This document shows, in pieces, positions 21,891-29,828 of a stretch of 59,216 bases of DNA. The position numbers were made by a program, and so were the translations under genes. Position 1 is the stretch's first letter, and every line of letters starts with the position of its first letter. Origin of the DNA: a bacterium BMS3Abin08 (GTDB lineage Bacteria > Nitrospirota > Thermodesulfovibrionia > Thermodesulfovibrionales > JdFR-85). Location: the NCBI GenBank assembly GCA_002897935.1, contig BDTA01000105.1:1-59216 (forward strand), in the 5' to 3' direction. The notes beneath the pieces were generated by a model. The model was not told where the DNA came from and did not search any database. It was given only the letters and a program-made list of their open reading frames with translations.

Positions 21891-23105
21891 ATGTTACATC
21901 CCGATATACTTGCCTTTGTCCTTGCAGGTGGTAAAGGTGAACGACTCTTTCCGCTGACCGCATTCCGTTCCAAACCGTCGGTACCCTTCGGGGGCAGATA
22001 CAGGATCGTGGATTTTGTTCTCAGCAATCTGGTCAATTCACGGATATTTTCCATATATCTTCTCGTTCAGTATAAATCACAGTCACTGATTGAACATATC
22101 AGGCAACACTGGGTTATGTCACCCATCATCAGGGATCACTTTATCGCGGTAGTTCCACCGCAGATGAGGATGGGTCCCGAGTGGTTTCAGGGAACGGCAG
22201 ATGCAGTCTTCCAGAACATTAATCTCATAACCCAGCAACGTCCCGGCCTCGTGCTGGTATTTGGAGCCGACCATATATACCGCATGGATATAAGGCAGAT
22301 GATCGATTTTCATCTCGACAGAAATGCAGATGTTACCGTGGCGACAAGGCCCGTTCCGGTCGAGGAGGCCACGTCCTTCGGGGTTATACAGACCGACAGC
22401 GAAAACAGGATTATTGGTTTTCAGGAAAAACCGGAGAACCCGACCCCGATGCCGTCGGACGGCAACAGGGCCTATGTATCGATGGGTAATTACATCTTCA
22501 ATACAGATGTGCTTATTAATGCCCTGATAGAGGCACAGACTAAAAGGCATAACGATTTCGGGGCTCATATACTCCCTGGGCTTGTTGATGACGGCCGGCT
22601 GTTTGCCTATGATTTTGCAATGAACACCATACAGGGCTTTCAGCCCTACGAGGAACGCGGGTACTGGAGGGATGTGGGTACGATAAAGGCATTCTTTGAC
22701 GCACATATGGATATGCTGGGTGAGAAACCCCTCTTTGAACTGAATAATGCAGCCTGGCCGATCTATCCGTCCGGATTTAAGTCCCCTGCAACAAAGATAC
22801 TCAATGCAAATATAGAAAACAGCATGATATCCGAGGGTGTGATAGTCAAGGATGCACGGATAAGAAATTCCGTTATCCGTACCGGGGTGGTGATAGAGGA
22901 GAACGTGGTGATTGAGGACTCGATTATAATGGATAAGACGCTTATAAAACGGGGTGCGCATTTGAAGAATACAATCGTTGATAAATTGAATGTGATCGGG
23001 GAGTCTGCCAGGGTTGGGCATGATTCAGAGGATGAGAGGTTCGGTCTCCACATCGACAGGTCGGGGATCAGGGTGATCCCGAGGAAAGGATTGCGTGATA
23101 CCTGA
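21891..23105 (+). CDS. glgC: Glucose-1-phosphate adenylyltransferase (ADP-glucose pyrophosphorylase)
   Basis: 404 residues, typical length. It makes ADP-glucose for glycogen or alpha-glucan synthesis from Glc-1-P and ATP. Visible: the nucleotide loop LAGGKGERLFPLTAFRSKPSVPFGG, IVDFVLSNLVNS, EWFQGTADAVFQN, FGADHIYRMD, FQEKPENP, SMGNYIFN, YWRDVGTIKAFFDAHMDM, then a left-handed beta-helix C-terminus (NSMISEGVIVKDARIRNSVI) ending IRVIPRKG. GGAGG lies 7 bp before ATG 21891. The stop overlaps the HD gene by 11 bp. No glgA is nearby. All catalytic regions look intact. Confidence 0.95.
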   Translation: MLHPDILAFVLAGGKGERLFPLTAFRSKPSVPFGGRYRIVDFVLSNLVNSRIFSIYLLVQYKSQSLIEHIRQHWVMSPIIRDHFIAVVPPQMRMGPEWFQGTADAVFQNINLITQQRPGLVLVFGADHIYRMDIRQMIDFHLDRNADVTVATRPVPVEEATSFGVIQTDSENRIIGFQEKPENPTPMPSDGNRAYVSMGNYIFNTDVLINALIEAQTKRHNDFGAHILPGLVDDGRLFAYDFAMNTIQGFQPYEERGYWRDVGTIKAFFDAHMDMLGEKPLFELNNAAWPIYPSGFKSPATKILNANIENSMISEGVIVKDARIRNSVIRTGVVIEENVVIEDSIIMDKTLIKRGAHLKNTIVDKLNVIGESARVGHDSEDERFGLHIDRSGIRVIPRKGLRDT

Positions 23106-23865
23106 TAGGATGTCGGAGAGGGAGATATACGGCAAGCTGAAGAAGAAGGCCCTTGAGCTTTCAAAGACACTGTCCCCTCCGGAGTTTTATCAGAAATACG
23201 CTGCTGATATAAGACTTTCCGAGAGGATTTTAAGAAATAGCATCTTGACGAAGCAGTGTATTAATCACCTTAATTTAACGCAGGAAACGATGGGTCATGG
23301 TTTTGACCATTCAATTGCAGTTGCTGTGGATGCAGGTGCGATAGTGAACATTGAAGGGACGGGTATGGGGATTCCGGAGGGCAGGCTTAAGGACCTGATA
23401 GTTGCCTCCCATGTTGCCGGGCTGCTCCATGACATAAAGAGGGGGGAGGAGGACCATGCGGTTGAAGGCAGTAAGGAGGCCGGGAGATTTCTCGATGGTT
23501 TTGGTATGGAGGATTGGCTGAAGAGGTATGTCGTTGTTGCCATAAGGAACCACGAGGCGTTCGGGTCCGTGGTGACGCCCGATGATGAATTTGGAGCACT
23601 TGTCAGCAATGCCCTGTATGACGCGGACAAGTTCAGATGGGGAGTGGATAATTTTACGGTTACTGTCTGGGAAATGCTCGAAGCGGGCAATAAAAAGTTA
23701 AAGGAATTTATTAGAAACTACAACAAATCCCTTGAATATATTGAGAAAGTAAAGGGTACATTCAGGACGGAAACGGGTAAGAAATACGGTCCTGAAATAA
23801 TAGACAAGGGGCTGCAGGTGGGACGAATGCTTTACAGTGACATAGAGAAACTCTCCGGATGTTAA
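23095..23865 (+). CDS. HD-domain metal-dependent phosphohydrolase
   Basis: 256 residues from GTG 23095 (AAAGGA 4 bp upstream); ATG 23110 is an alternative start giving 251. Metal-ligand pattern of the HD family: GHGFDHS (H68/H72), HVAGLLHDI (H112-D113), DHAVEGS, RNHEAFG (H153) and NALYDADKFRWG (D176/D178). The substrate is unknown; HD proteins hydrolyse nucleotides, cyclic dinucleotides and other phosphates. Its start overlaps glgC by 11 bp, so it is co-translated with it, which hints at a link to nucleotide-sugar or glycogen control without proving it. No signal or membrane segments. Confidence 0.85.
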   Translation: MIPDRMSEREIYGKLKKKALELSKTLSPPEFYQKYAADIRLSERILRNSILTKQCINHLNLTQETMGHGFDHSIAVAVDAGAIVNIEGTGMGIPEGRLKDLIVASHVAGLLHDIKRGEEDHAVEGSKEAGRFLDGFGMEDWLKRYVVVAIRNHEAFGSVVTPDDEFGALVSNALYDADKFRWGVDNFTVTVWEMLEAGNKKLKEFIRNYNKSLEYIEKVKGTFRTETGKKYGPEIIDKGLQVGRMLYSDIEKLSGC

Positions 23866-23880
23866 TTTAAGCCTTTCAGC

Positions 23881-24046
23881 CTATGCTTCTTCCCTTCTTT
23901 TTAATTCTTCATCGCCGAAAAGGACACCCCTCAGCCACCTGTGGCCGAATTTGAGGAGTTCCGCCGAGAATGGGACGAAAAGCCATTACCCATCTGCCAT
24001 CAAACTTGACCCACGAGTCAAACGGCGGAAATATGTAATCAATCAA
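23881..24046 (-). pseudogene. Possible short frameshifted gene after the HAD gene
   Basis: From TTG 24046 the minus strand reads IDYIFPPFDSWVKFDGRWVM in one frame (stop 23909-23911). One frame over, the sequence continues VPFSAELLKFGHRWLRGV and on to TAG at 23881. Joined near 23978 they would make a plausible protein of about 55 residues. The shift may be a real mutation, a sequencing error or chance. The TTG overlaps the stop of the HAD gene by 4 bp, as in coupled genes. Confidence 0.3.
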
Positions 24047-24732
24047 CGCCGCCCATCATCGAGAAACACCAGTATCTTCTCTTTCTCTCTGAGGTCTCCA
24101 ATGGTGAGATCCGCCCCTGAATCTTCAAGTTCATTCATAGTGAACGGCCCTGTTGCCACCCCTATGCAGCTTGCACCGTGTACGTGAGCGCACCGGACAT
24201 CCCTCGGTGTATCACCAATGATTACACAATCCTCAGGCTTAACGGCTTCCCCCGATACGGGAAAGCGCTTAATGGCTATAGGTAGAAGGTGGTCCCTGTC
24301 CTCATGATCGCTTCCAAAGGCACCGAAGGGGAAATACCTGTTAAGCCCGAAGGGTGAGAGCTTTAACCGGGCCCCGCCTTCAATATTTCCCGTCAGTAGA
24401 CCGAGGGGATACCCCTCTGCTTTTAAATGCTCGAGAATATCGAAAACTCCGGGGTTCACAGTCCTGTGCGGGTTATCAATTTCCGAGCGGAGTATGGTCA
24501 GGTACCTCCTGGTAACAAGCTCCACCTCCCCGTTGTTGTTCCCGATCCCGTGAAGTTTTAGCGCCTCTTTCACAATCTGCATGTCTGTTTTACCGGCCAT
24601 TGAAATGCCGTTAAAGGCAATGTCAATACCGAAGCGTTCGGAGAATGCCAGATTCAGTGCCCTTATCCCGGCCCCGCCGGAGTCTATGAGTGTCCCGTCA
24701 ATATCGAAAAGTATGAGTTGTTTTACGGTCAT
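24043..24732 (-). CDS. HAD-superfamily hydrolase, phosphoglycolate-phosphatase-like
   Basis: 229 residues. HAD motif I is FDIDGTLIDSGGAG (D9/D11), motif II is LLTGN, and motif IV is IIGDTPRDVRCAHVHG. A helical C1 cap lies at about 20-90. This is the layout of phosphoglycolate phosphatase and related beta-phosphoglucomutase-type enzymes; the substrate is not fixed by sequence. It begins 3 bp after the stop of the permease gene at 24736, so it belongs to the OsmC-permease operon. Downstream lies a possible broken small ORF. Fold assignment is sure and the substrate call is weak. Confidence 0.85.
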   Translation of the reverse strand: MTVKQLILFDIDGTLIDSGGAGIRALNLAFSERFGIDIAFNGISMAGKTDMQIVKEALKLHGIGNNNGEVELVTRRYLTILRSEIDNPHRTVNPGVFDILEHLKAEGYPLGLLTGNIEGGARLKLSPFGLNRYFPFGAFGSDHEDRDHLLPIAIKRFPVSGEAVKPEDCVIIGDTPRDVRCAHVHGASCIGVATGPFTMNELEDSGADLTIGDLREKEKILVFLDDGRR

Positions 24733-24735
24733 ATC

Positions 24736-25575
24736 CTACCTCTCTCCCCAGAGCCTCGGGTCGAGGGCATCCCTCAATCCCTCTCCAAGGAGGTTGTAAG
24801 AGAGTACGGTCAGCAGGATTGCAAGCCCGGGAAAGACGGAAAGCCACCAGGCAATCTCTATATTGGCCTGGCCTGTGGTCAGGATATTTCCCCAGCTTGG
24901 ATATGGAGGCTGAACACCGAGACCCAAAAAACTGAGGGAGGACTCAAGCAGCACTGCCGATGCAACACCAAGTACTGCAGATACAATGATCGGGGCAAGA
25001 CTGTTTGGCAGCATATGTCTGAATATAATCCTTATGTCGGACGCCCCTATCGCCTTTGCCGCAAGGACATATTCACGCTTTTTGAGGCTGAGAAACTCCG
25101 CCCTTACAAGCCGGGCAACACCCATCCAGGAGGTAAGACCGATAATAAACATGATATTCCATATACTCGGCCCGATAAATGCGATAACGGCAAGGATCAG
25201 AAAGAATGTCGGTATTGACAGCATTACGTCAACGATCCTCATATTCAGTCTGTCAAGCAGCCCCCCGTAATAACCGGCTATTGAGCCTATCAGGATTCCG
25301 ATTATGGTTGAGATACCCACGGCAACAAAACCCACGGCAAGGGATATCCTTGCACCGTAGAGCATCCTGCTCAGCAGGTCTCTTCCGAGGTCGTCGGTAC
25401 CGAGGATGTGTGTCCGGCTTGGCGGTTCAAGTATGTGGTTGCGGTCAATGAAGTCATACTCATATGGGGCCAGGATGGGGGCAAAGATGGCTACAGTGAA
25501 GAGGATAACAACAAGTATGCTCCCTGTCAGGGCAAGTTTGTTACGGCTGAATCTCTCCCATAAGACACCTTTCAT
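24736..25575 (-). CDS. Oligopeptide/dipeptide ABC transporter permease, DppC/OppC type
   Basis: 279 residues, inner-membrane protein with about six helices. The N-terminal OppC-type segment (RNKLALTGSILVVILFTVAIFAP and HILGTDDLGRDLLSRMLYGAR) is clear. The EAA coupling loop reads EYVLAAKAIGASDIRIIFRHMLPN. Helices and C-terminal SFLGLGVQPPYPSWGNIL match the family. It lies 3 bp downstream of the DppB-like gene and pairs with it. No binding protein or ATPase (DppA, DppD, DppF) lies in this operon, so those parts must be encoded elsewhere or shared. The substrate could be peptides, nickel or other small solutes. Confidence 0.92.
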   Translation of the reverse strand: MKGVLWERFSRNKLALTGSILVVILFTVAIFAPILAPYEYDFIDRNHILEPPSRTHILGTDDLGRDLLSRMLYGARISLAVGFVAVGISTIIGILIGSIAGYYGGLLDRLNMRIVDVMLSIPTFFLILAVIAFIGPSIWNIMFIIGLTSWMGVARLVRAEFLSLKKREYVLAAKAIGASDIRIIFRHMLPNSLAPIIVSAVLGVASAVLLESSLSFLGLGVQPPYPSWGNILTTGQANIEIAWWLSVFPGLAILLTVLSYNLLGEGLRDALDPRLWGER

Positions 25576-25578
25576 CCT

Positions 25579-26553
25579 TTAAGTCCTCCTCGTCCGCGGG
25601 TCTGCCAGCGCATAACATAGATCGGCCAACATGTTCCCGATGAGCGTAAGAACCGCCCCGATGGTAAGCAGTCCCATTATGAGGGGGTAATCCCTCGTCA
25701 TGACCGACATGTAGAACAGCTGGCCCATCCCCGGGATGCCGAATATCTTTTCAAGGATGACGCTCCCGCCGAGCAGTCCGGGGACTGAAAGCCCGAAGAT
25801 GGTTATTATGGGAAGCAGGGCGTTTCTGAGTGCGTGTCTGTAGATGACCATCCGCTCGGGGAGTCCCTTTGCCCTGGCAGTGGTGATGTAGTCCTGCCTG
25901 ATCACCTCGAGCATGCTGCTGCGCATGTACCTGGAGATACCTGCAAGGCCACCAATGGCGGAAACAAATACGATCAGTATCAAATGCCTGCCCACGTCCA
26001 CCATCTTGCCGCCGACTGAAAGTGCGTCATAGTTCATCGATTTAATACCGGAGATGGGGAGGATATGTAGATAAACCCCAAAGAGCATCATAAGAAGAAT
26101 CCCGAGCCAGAAAGCCGGCATGGAGAATCCGACAAAAACGCCTATGGTGGTGACCTTGTCAAAGAGTGAGTGTTGTCGCGTGGCAGAGGAGATTCCGATT
26201 GGAATGGCAATGAGAAAAACAAGAATCATGCTTACCAGGTTTATTGAAATGGTAACAGGGATTCTCTCCTTTATCTTAGTCCAGACAGGGCGTCTGTCTG
26301 TTGAGAAGGATTCCCCGAAGTCCAGTTTGACTATCCTCTTGGCCCAGAGAAGGTACTGGATGATGATAGGTTTGTCCAGACCGTAATATTTTTCGAGCAT
26401 TTCCCTTGCCTCAGGGGTGATCTTCGGGTTAAGCTCCGTAAGGACATCCGTTGGCTTTCCGGGTGCAAGGTGAATTATGAAAAACGAAAGAAGGGTTATC
26501 CCGAAGAGGGTAATAGTAAGTTCTGTAACCCGTTTGCTTAGAAAAAGGAGCAT
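25579..26553 (-). CDS. Oligopeptide/dipeptide ABC transporter permease, DppB/OppB type
   Basis: 324 residues. DppB-type N-terminus ([26 protein letters not shown]), periplasmic loop ([23 protein letters not shown]), and five further membrane helices. The EAA loop is [29 protein letters not shown], followed by [25 protein letters not shown]. It forms the membrane pore with the DppC-like partner directly downstream (3 bp). It starts 9 bp after the OsmC gene. Complete, with nothing missing. Confidence 0.92.
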   Translation of the reverse strand: MLLFLSKRVTELTITLFGITLLSFFIIHLAPGKPTDVLTELNPKITPEAREMLEKYYGLDKPIIIQYLLWAKRIVKLDFGESFSTDRRPVWTKIKERIPVTISINLVSMILVFLIAIPIGISSATRQHSLFDKVTTIGVFVGFSMPAFWLGILLMMLFGVYLHILPISGIKSMNYDALSVGGKMVDVGRHLILIVFVSAIGGLAGISRYMRSSMLEVIRQDYITTARAKGLPERMVIYRHALRNALLPIITIFGLSVPGLLGGSVILEKIFGIPGMGQLFYMSVMTRDYPLIMGLLTIGAVLTLIGNMLADLCYALADPRTRRT

Positions 26554-26562
26554 CCCGCCTCT

Positions 26563-26982
26563 CTATGCCTCCTCAAGCACCCTGAATGAGTGTGTTATCT
26601 TTGCCACACCTTCGAGGGTTGCCTTGACGGAACAGTATTTGTCCATCGAGAGTTGAACCGCCCTTTTTACCGCTTCCCGTGAGATATCCCTGCCTTTTAC
26701 GACAAACTCAATATTAATATCGGTGAACTTCCTGGGGTGAGAATCGGCCCGTTTGGCGCTGACCACTATCTCAAGGTCGCTTACATCCTGTCTCTTTTTT
26801 CTTAAGATGGATATGACATCCATTCCCGCACATCCACCAAGTCCCATGAGTACCAGTTCGGTCGGTCTTGATGCGGTATCACTGCCACCGAACTTGGGGT
26901 CGCCGTCCATGACAACCGAATGGCCTGTTGCCCCCTCTGCTATAAACCTCATACCATCGACTAACCTGACTGTGGCCTCCAT
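26563..26982 (-). CDS. OsmC/Ohr-family peroxiredoxin-like protein
   Basis: 139 residues. The OsmC fold with its two reactive cysteines is visible: C51 (MGLGGCAGMD) and C117 (SMDKYCSVKATL), together with the N-terminal FGGSDTASRPTELVLMGL. Such proteins reduce organic hydroperoxides using a thiol cycle; YhfA-like members have unclear roles. Length and motif spacing match the YhfA/OsmC branch more than Ohr. It is first in an operon with the two permeases and the HAD hydrolase. Start ATG 26982 has AAGGAGGTA about 8 bp upstream. The functional link to the permeases is not evident. Confidence 0.88.
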   Translation of the reverse strand: MEATVRLVDGMRFIAEGATGHSVVMDGDPKFGGSDTASRPTELVLMGLGGCAGMDVISILRKKRQDVSDLEIVVSAKRADSHPRKFTDINIEFVVKGRDISREAVKRAVQLSMDKYCSVKATLEGVAKITHSFRVLEEA

Positions 26983-27049
26983 GCCTTTGCTACCTCCTTA
27001 TGGGTATAGATTGATTAATATTATAACCGAAATACGGCAATAAGCTTAT

Positions 27050-27299
27050 TTGGAGTCTGTGTGCAAACTCAATTTTTCCATCTGTCATTCCGGCAGTCTT
27101 TAAGCCGGAATCTATTCTTTCCAATGCATTCTAAATGCCCCGAACGCTTTCGGGCATGACGACAAAAAGTCGAACAGTTGTCGTTTTTCCGTCATTCCGG
27201 CTTGTCCGGAATCGTTTTTTATAAAGGATTCCCGACTCCCGAATGCGTTCGGGATTGCGGGAATGACAAGTAACTGTAATTTTTACACAGACTCTATTT
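27050..27299. repeat. Composite R1 element (fused dimer)
   Basis: The left end GGAGTCTGTGTGCAAACTC and right end TTTTTACACAGACTCTATTT are R1 termini. The interior has the same order of segments as the two tandem R1 units at 44347-44633 (CATTCCGGCAG, CCGAACGCTTTCGGGCATGA, then CATTCCGGCTTGTCCGGAAT, GAATGCGTTCGGGATTGCGG). Only the inner pair of termini is missing, replaced by AAAAAGTCGAACAG. Non-coding. The remaining parts of 26983-27468 show no gene. Confidence 0.75.
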
Positions 27300-27468
27300 A
27301 TAATGATGCAATACCAACATGGCCTTTATTCAAAAAGGCTGACAGACTGCAATATTGGGATGTTTGAAGTTCAGGGGTTGCTTTATGTGGATTTAACCGG
27401 TACTGTCAGCATCCTTTCAACCTCCGCCGTATCGATGAACCATATGTTTTTTAATCGTGAGATGTCAA

Positions 27469-28014
27469 TTATATCACATCCTTGCAGAGTGATAAAATTG
27501 CCTCGTTTACCCTCTTAAGGTCCACCTGTGTGTTGAAGCACGGCCCGTAGGGCCTCTCATTGGGGATCCCGATCACAGGCATTGGATAGATGTCAACTAT
27601 CCCGCTTGAGAGGTCCCGTTCACAGGCAACGGCCACTATTGCATCCGGCCTGACCTCCATGACTATCTTCCTCGCAAGTGTTCCACCCGTGGCAATAGAG
27701 AGGTTCAGATTATACTCATCTGCGATATTTATCAGGTCTTTTATCTCGCATCTGCCACACCTCTTGCAGTTGTAAATGTTGTGGGTAATCCTTATGTCGC
27801 ATTTGTCTATCTGGAGACAATGGGGCAGGAGCAGGAGTATTTTCTTTGTCCTGTGCCCTTCCCTGAGGACAAGCCCGTTGTTTAGTCGGATTATGGTTCT
27901 CTGCAACCCCTCCTTTGTGTCCTTCTTGAAGGAGGAAAAGAGCATGAAGAGGGGATAGAGAATCTTAAGAGTAAAACATCTAAACAATCTTGGTGTCACC
28001 GGTTCTTTCACCAA
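27469..28014 (-). CDS. DUF116-family protein, cysteine-rich
   Basis: 181 residues in the long form (TTG 28014 or GTG 28011); an internal ATG at 27945 would give 158. The DUF116 signature is visible: LLPHCLQIDKCDIRIT, then NCKRCGRCEIKDL (C66, C72, C83, C86, C89), ATGGTLARKIV, AVACERDLSSGI (C131) and NERPYGPCFNT (C159). The cysteine set suggests metal or Fe-S binding. The family is widespread in anaerobes, often beside fmt and def, but I know of no established function. It overlaps the 3' end of fmt by 35 bp, so the two are coupled. Confidence 0.85.
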   Translation of the reverse strand: MVKEPVTPRLFRCFTLKILYPLFMLFSSFKKDTKEGLQRTIIRLNNGLVLREGHRTKKILLLLPHCLQIDKCDIRITHNIYNCKRCGRCEIKDLINIADEYNLNLSIATGGTLARKIVMEVRPDAIVAVACERDLSSGIVDIYPMPVIGIPNERPYGPCFNTQVDLKRVNEAILSLCKDVI

Positions 28015-28921
28015 CCTTCAGGTCACGTCCCTGTCCCTGCAGATAGGATGCGATATCCATGGGCCTCTTGCCTTCAACCTGAACCTCGAGGGGTGCAACA
28101 AGGCCCTCAGGCGTAGAGATCAGGATGCGATGGCGCTCTCTTTTGACAACTACTCCCGGGGCACCCCTGCCTTCACGGACCTCGGCCTTTAATATCTTGA
28201 CGGTTTTGTTCCTGATCCTCGTAAATGCCCCCGGCCAGGGGTTCAGTGCCCTTATACGGTTGCATATCGCAGATGCAGGCATATTCCAGTCTATAAGTCC
28301 ATCGGATTTCTTAATAATCGGGGCATAGGACGGCTCTCCCCTCTGGGGTACCGGCCTTATGGTATTTTCCCTTACACCGGTTAGGGTCTCGATCAGTAGT
28401 TCTGCTCCGGGATGTGAGAGCCTCTCCGAAAGGGACTTGCCGGTATCTGAATCTTCTATCGGGACCGGCTTCTGCAGGAGGATATCGCCCGTATCAAGAC
28501 CCTCGTCCATAAGCATGGTCGTAATGCCGGTTTCCTTTTCGCCGTTTATAATGGCCCACTGAATGGGGGCGGCCCCACGGTATTTCGGCAGCAGCGATGC
28601 ATGAAGATTGATACAGCCTCTCCGGGGAATGTCCAGTATCTCTTTAGGTATAATCCTTCCATATGCGACAACGATGACAAACTCCGGAGCGAGTTCCCTG
28701 ACGTGGCTTATGAACTCCTCAGACCTTATGTTTGAAGGCTGTGTGCAGGGTATTCCAAGCTCTTCTGCAAGGCTCTTGACCGGGGGCTTAATCATCCTGT
28801 GTCCCCTTCCTCCTGTTTTGTCGGGCTGTGTGACGACCTCGGTTATATCTTCATGATGATCATGAAGGCCCTTCAGTGAAGGAAGGGCAAAATCCGGCGT
28901 TCCAAAGAATAAGATACCCAT
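27980..28921 (-). CDS. fmt: Methionyl-tRNA formyltransferase
   Basis: 313 residues, standard. It transfers a formyl group from 10-formyl-THF to Met-tRNA(fMet) for translation initiation. Catalytic N105, H107 and D144 lie in CINLHASLLPKYRG (the SLLPxxRG signature at 109-116) and DEGLDTGDIL. FGTPDFALPSL marks the N-terminus and a C-terminal OB-type tRNA-binding domain follows from about 205. def lies upstream on the same strand, separated by 157 bp with nothing evident in between. DUF116 follows with a 35-bp overlap. Confidence 0.95.
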   Translation of the reverse strand: MGILFFGTPDFALPSLKGLHDHHEDITEVVTQPDKTGGRGHRMIKPPVKSLAEELGIPCTQPSNIRSEEFISHVRELAPEFVIVVAYGRIIPKEILDIPRRGCINLHASLLPKYRGAAPIQWAIINGEKETGITTMLMDEGLDTGDILLQKPVPIEDSDTGKSLSERLSHPGAELLIETLTGVRENTIRPVPQRGEPSYAPIIKKSDGLIDWNMPASAICNRIRALNPWPGAFTRIRNKTVKILKAEVREGRGAPGVVVKRERHRILISTPEGLVAPLEVQVEGKRPMDIASYLQGQGRDLKVGERTGDTKIV

Positions 28922-29078
28922 GATTTCCAGGGATACTCAAGTTACGAAGGGTTTATGGTGAGTGAACAAAGTTTCGTTGCCTTAATTATTGATTTCATAA
29001 ACCGTATATCCTGATAAGGTCCTGAATCCCCACGGACAGGCGCCTATGATGAATAACCTGACCCGGAATCTTGAATAG

Positions 29079-29588
29079 TCAAGCAGTCTGTCGCAATTTT
29101 CTGAGGTATCTCTTCCTGAAAAACTCCCTTTTGATCGGGCTCATCCTGTCTATAAAAAGCGTTCCGTCAAGGTGGTCTATCTCATGTTGAAGCGCCCGGG
29201 CAAGAAGCCCTGTTGCTTCGATCTCTACAGGCTTTCCATTGCGGTCGAGACCCCTTACACATACCCTTTCTTCTCTCGCTATGGAGGAAGTATACCCGGG
29301 GACGCTGAGACATCCCTCTTCAGAGACCACCCTGCCTGCAGCCTGTACGATGTCCGGGTTTATAAGCACAATCAGTGGATGACTTTCCTCACTTGTGCTT
29401 ACATCAATAACTATCAGCCGCTTTGACTTCCCCACCTGTGGGGCGGCAAGCCCGATACCGGGGGCTGCATGCATCGTTTCAAGCATGTTGTCTATCAGCT
29501 CCTGCAGTGTCCCGTTAATATCAACAACCGGTAAGGATTTTTTCTTTAGCACAGGGTCGGGATATTTTCTAATTTCCAGCACTGCCAT
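29079..29588 (-). CDS. def: Peptide deformylase
   Basis: 169 residues, standard. It removes the formyl group from nascent proteins. The three motifs are complete: GIGLAAPQVG (44-53), EGCLSVPG with metal ligand C93, and QHEIDHLDG with H135, E136 and H139. Start ATG 29588 fits the family N-terminus (AVLEIRKYPDPVL). A TATAAT hexamer on the minus strand (29599-29594) lies only 5 bp upstream of the ATG, so the leader must be very short or this is not the real promoter. The small Sm-like gene diverges at 29651. Confidence 0.95.
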   Translation of the reverse strand: MAVLEIRKYPDPVLKKKSLPVVDINGTLQELIDNMLETMHAAPGIGLAAPQVGKSKRLIVIDVSTSEESHPLIVLINPDIVQAAGRVVSEEGCLSVPGYTSSIAREERVCVRGLDRNGKPVEIEATGLLARALQHEIDHLDGTLFIDRMSPIKREFFRKRYLRKLRQTA

Positions 29589-29650
29589 GGTATATTATAA
29601 CATGCTTCCTGAGGTTTTGTTTTGAAAATGATCTTGCCGGGGACCGTTGC

Positions 29651-29812
29651 ATGAATGATCTTATCGGTAAGGAAGTGCTTGTATATGCAAACGGCATAAC
29701 CTACAGCGGTAAGCTTGTTGAGGTTAACGAAAGGGAGGTCTGCCTCTCTTCCGATGGTGGATGGATAATCATTCTTACTGAAAACGTTGTCGGCATAGAG
29801 GAGAAGGAATAA
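29651..29812 (+). CDS. 53-residue Sm-like small protein
   Basis: Not annotated by length-filtered gene finding, but convincing: ATG 29651 has GGGGA at proper spacing (29640-29644) and the frame ends TAA 29810-29812. The sequence opens MNDLIGKEVLVYANGITYSG then KLVEVNEREVCLSSDGGWII. This alternating-strand pattern (G-K-x-V-x-V-x-x-x-G-x-x-Y-x-G-x-L) is that of a short Sm/LSm-type barrel, as in Hfq and other single-domain RNA-binding or scaffold proteins. A match to a named family is not established. It lies between def (-) and motB (-), converging with motB and leaving 16 bp. Confidence 0.65.
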   Translation: MNDLIGKEVLVYANGITYSGKLVEVNEREVCLSSDGGWIIILTENVVGIEEKE

Positions 29813-29828
29813 GCGCTATCCGGCAGAT

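Noticed and set aside
22119-23021. 300-codon open frame antisense to glgC
   Set aside because: It lies entirely within a well-supported glgC on the other strand, has no recognisable protein features and reflects codon bias of glgC.
27050-27299. CRISPR-like array from repeated CATTCCGG units
   Set aside because: Units are inverted, irregularly spaced and of MITE type; no constant repeat-spacer pattern and no cas genes.
28922-29078. RNA gene or small ORF between fmt and def
   Set aside because: No hairpin, promoter or coding pattern stands out in these 157 bp.
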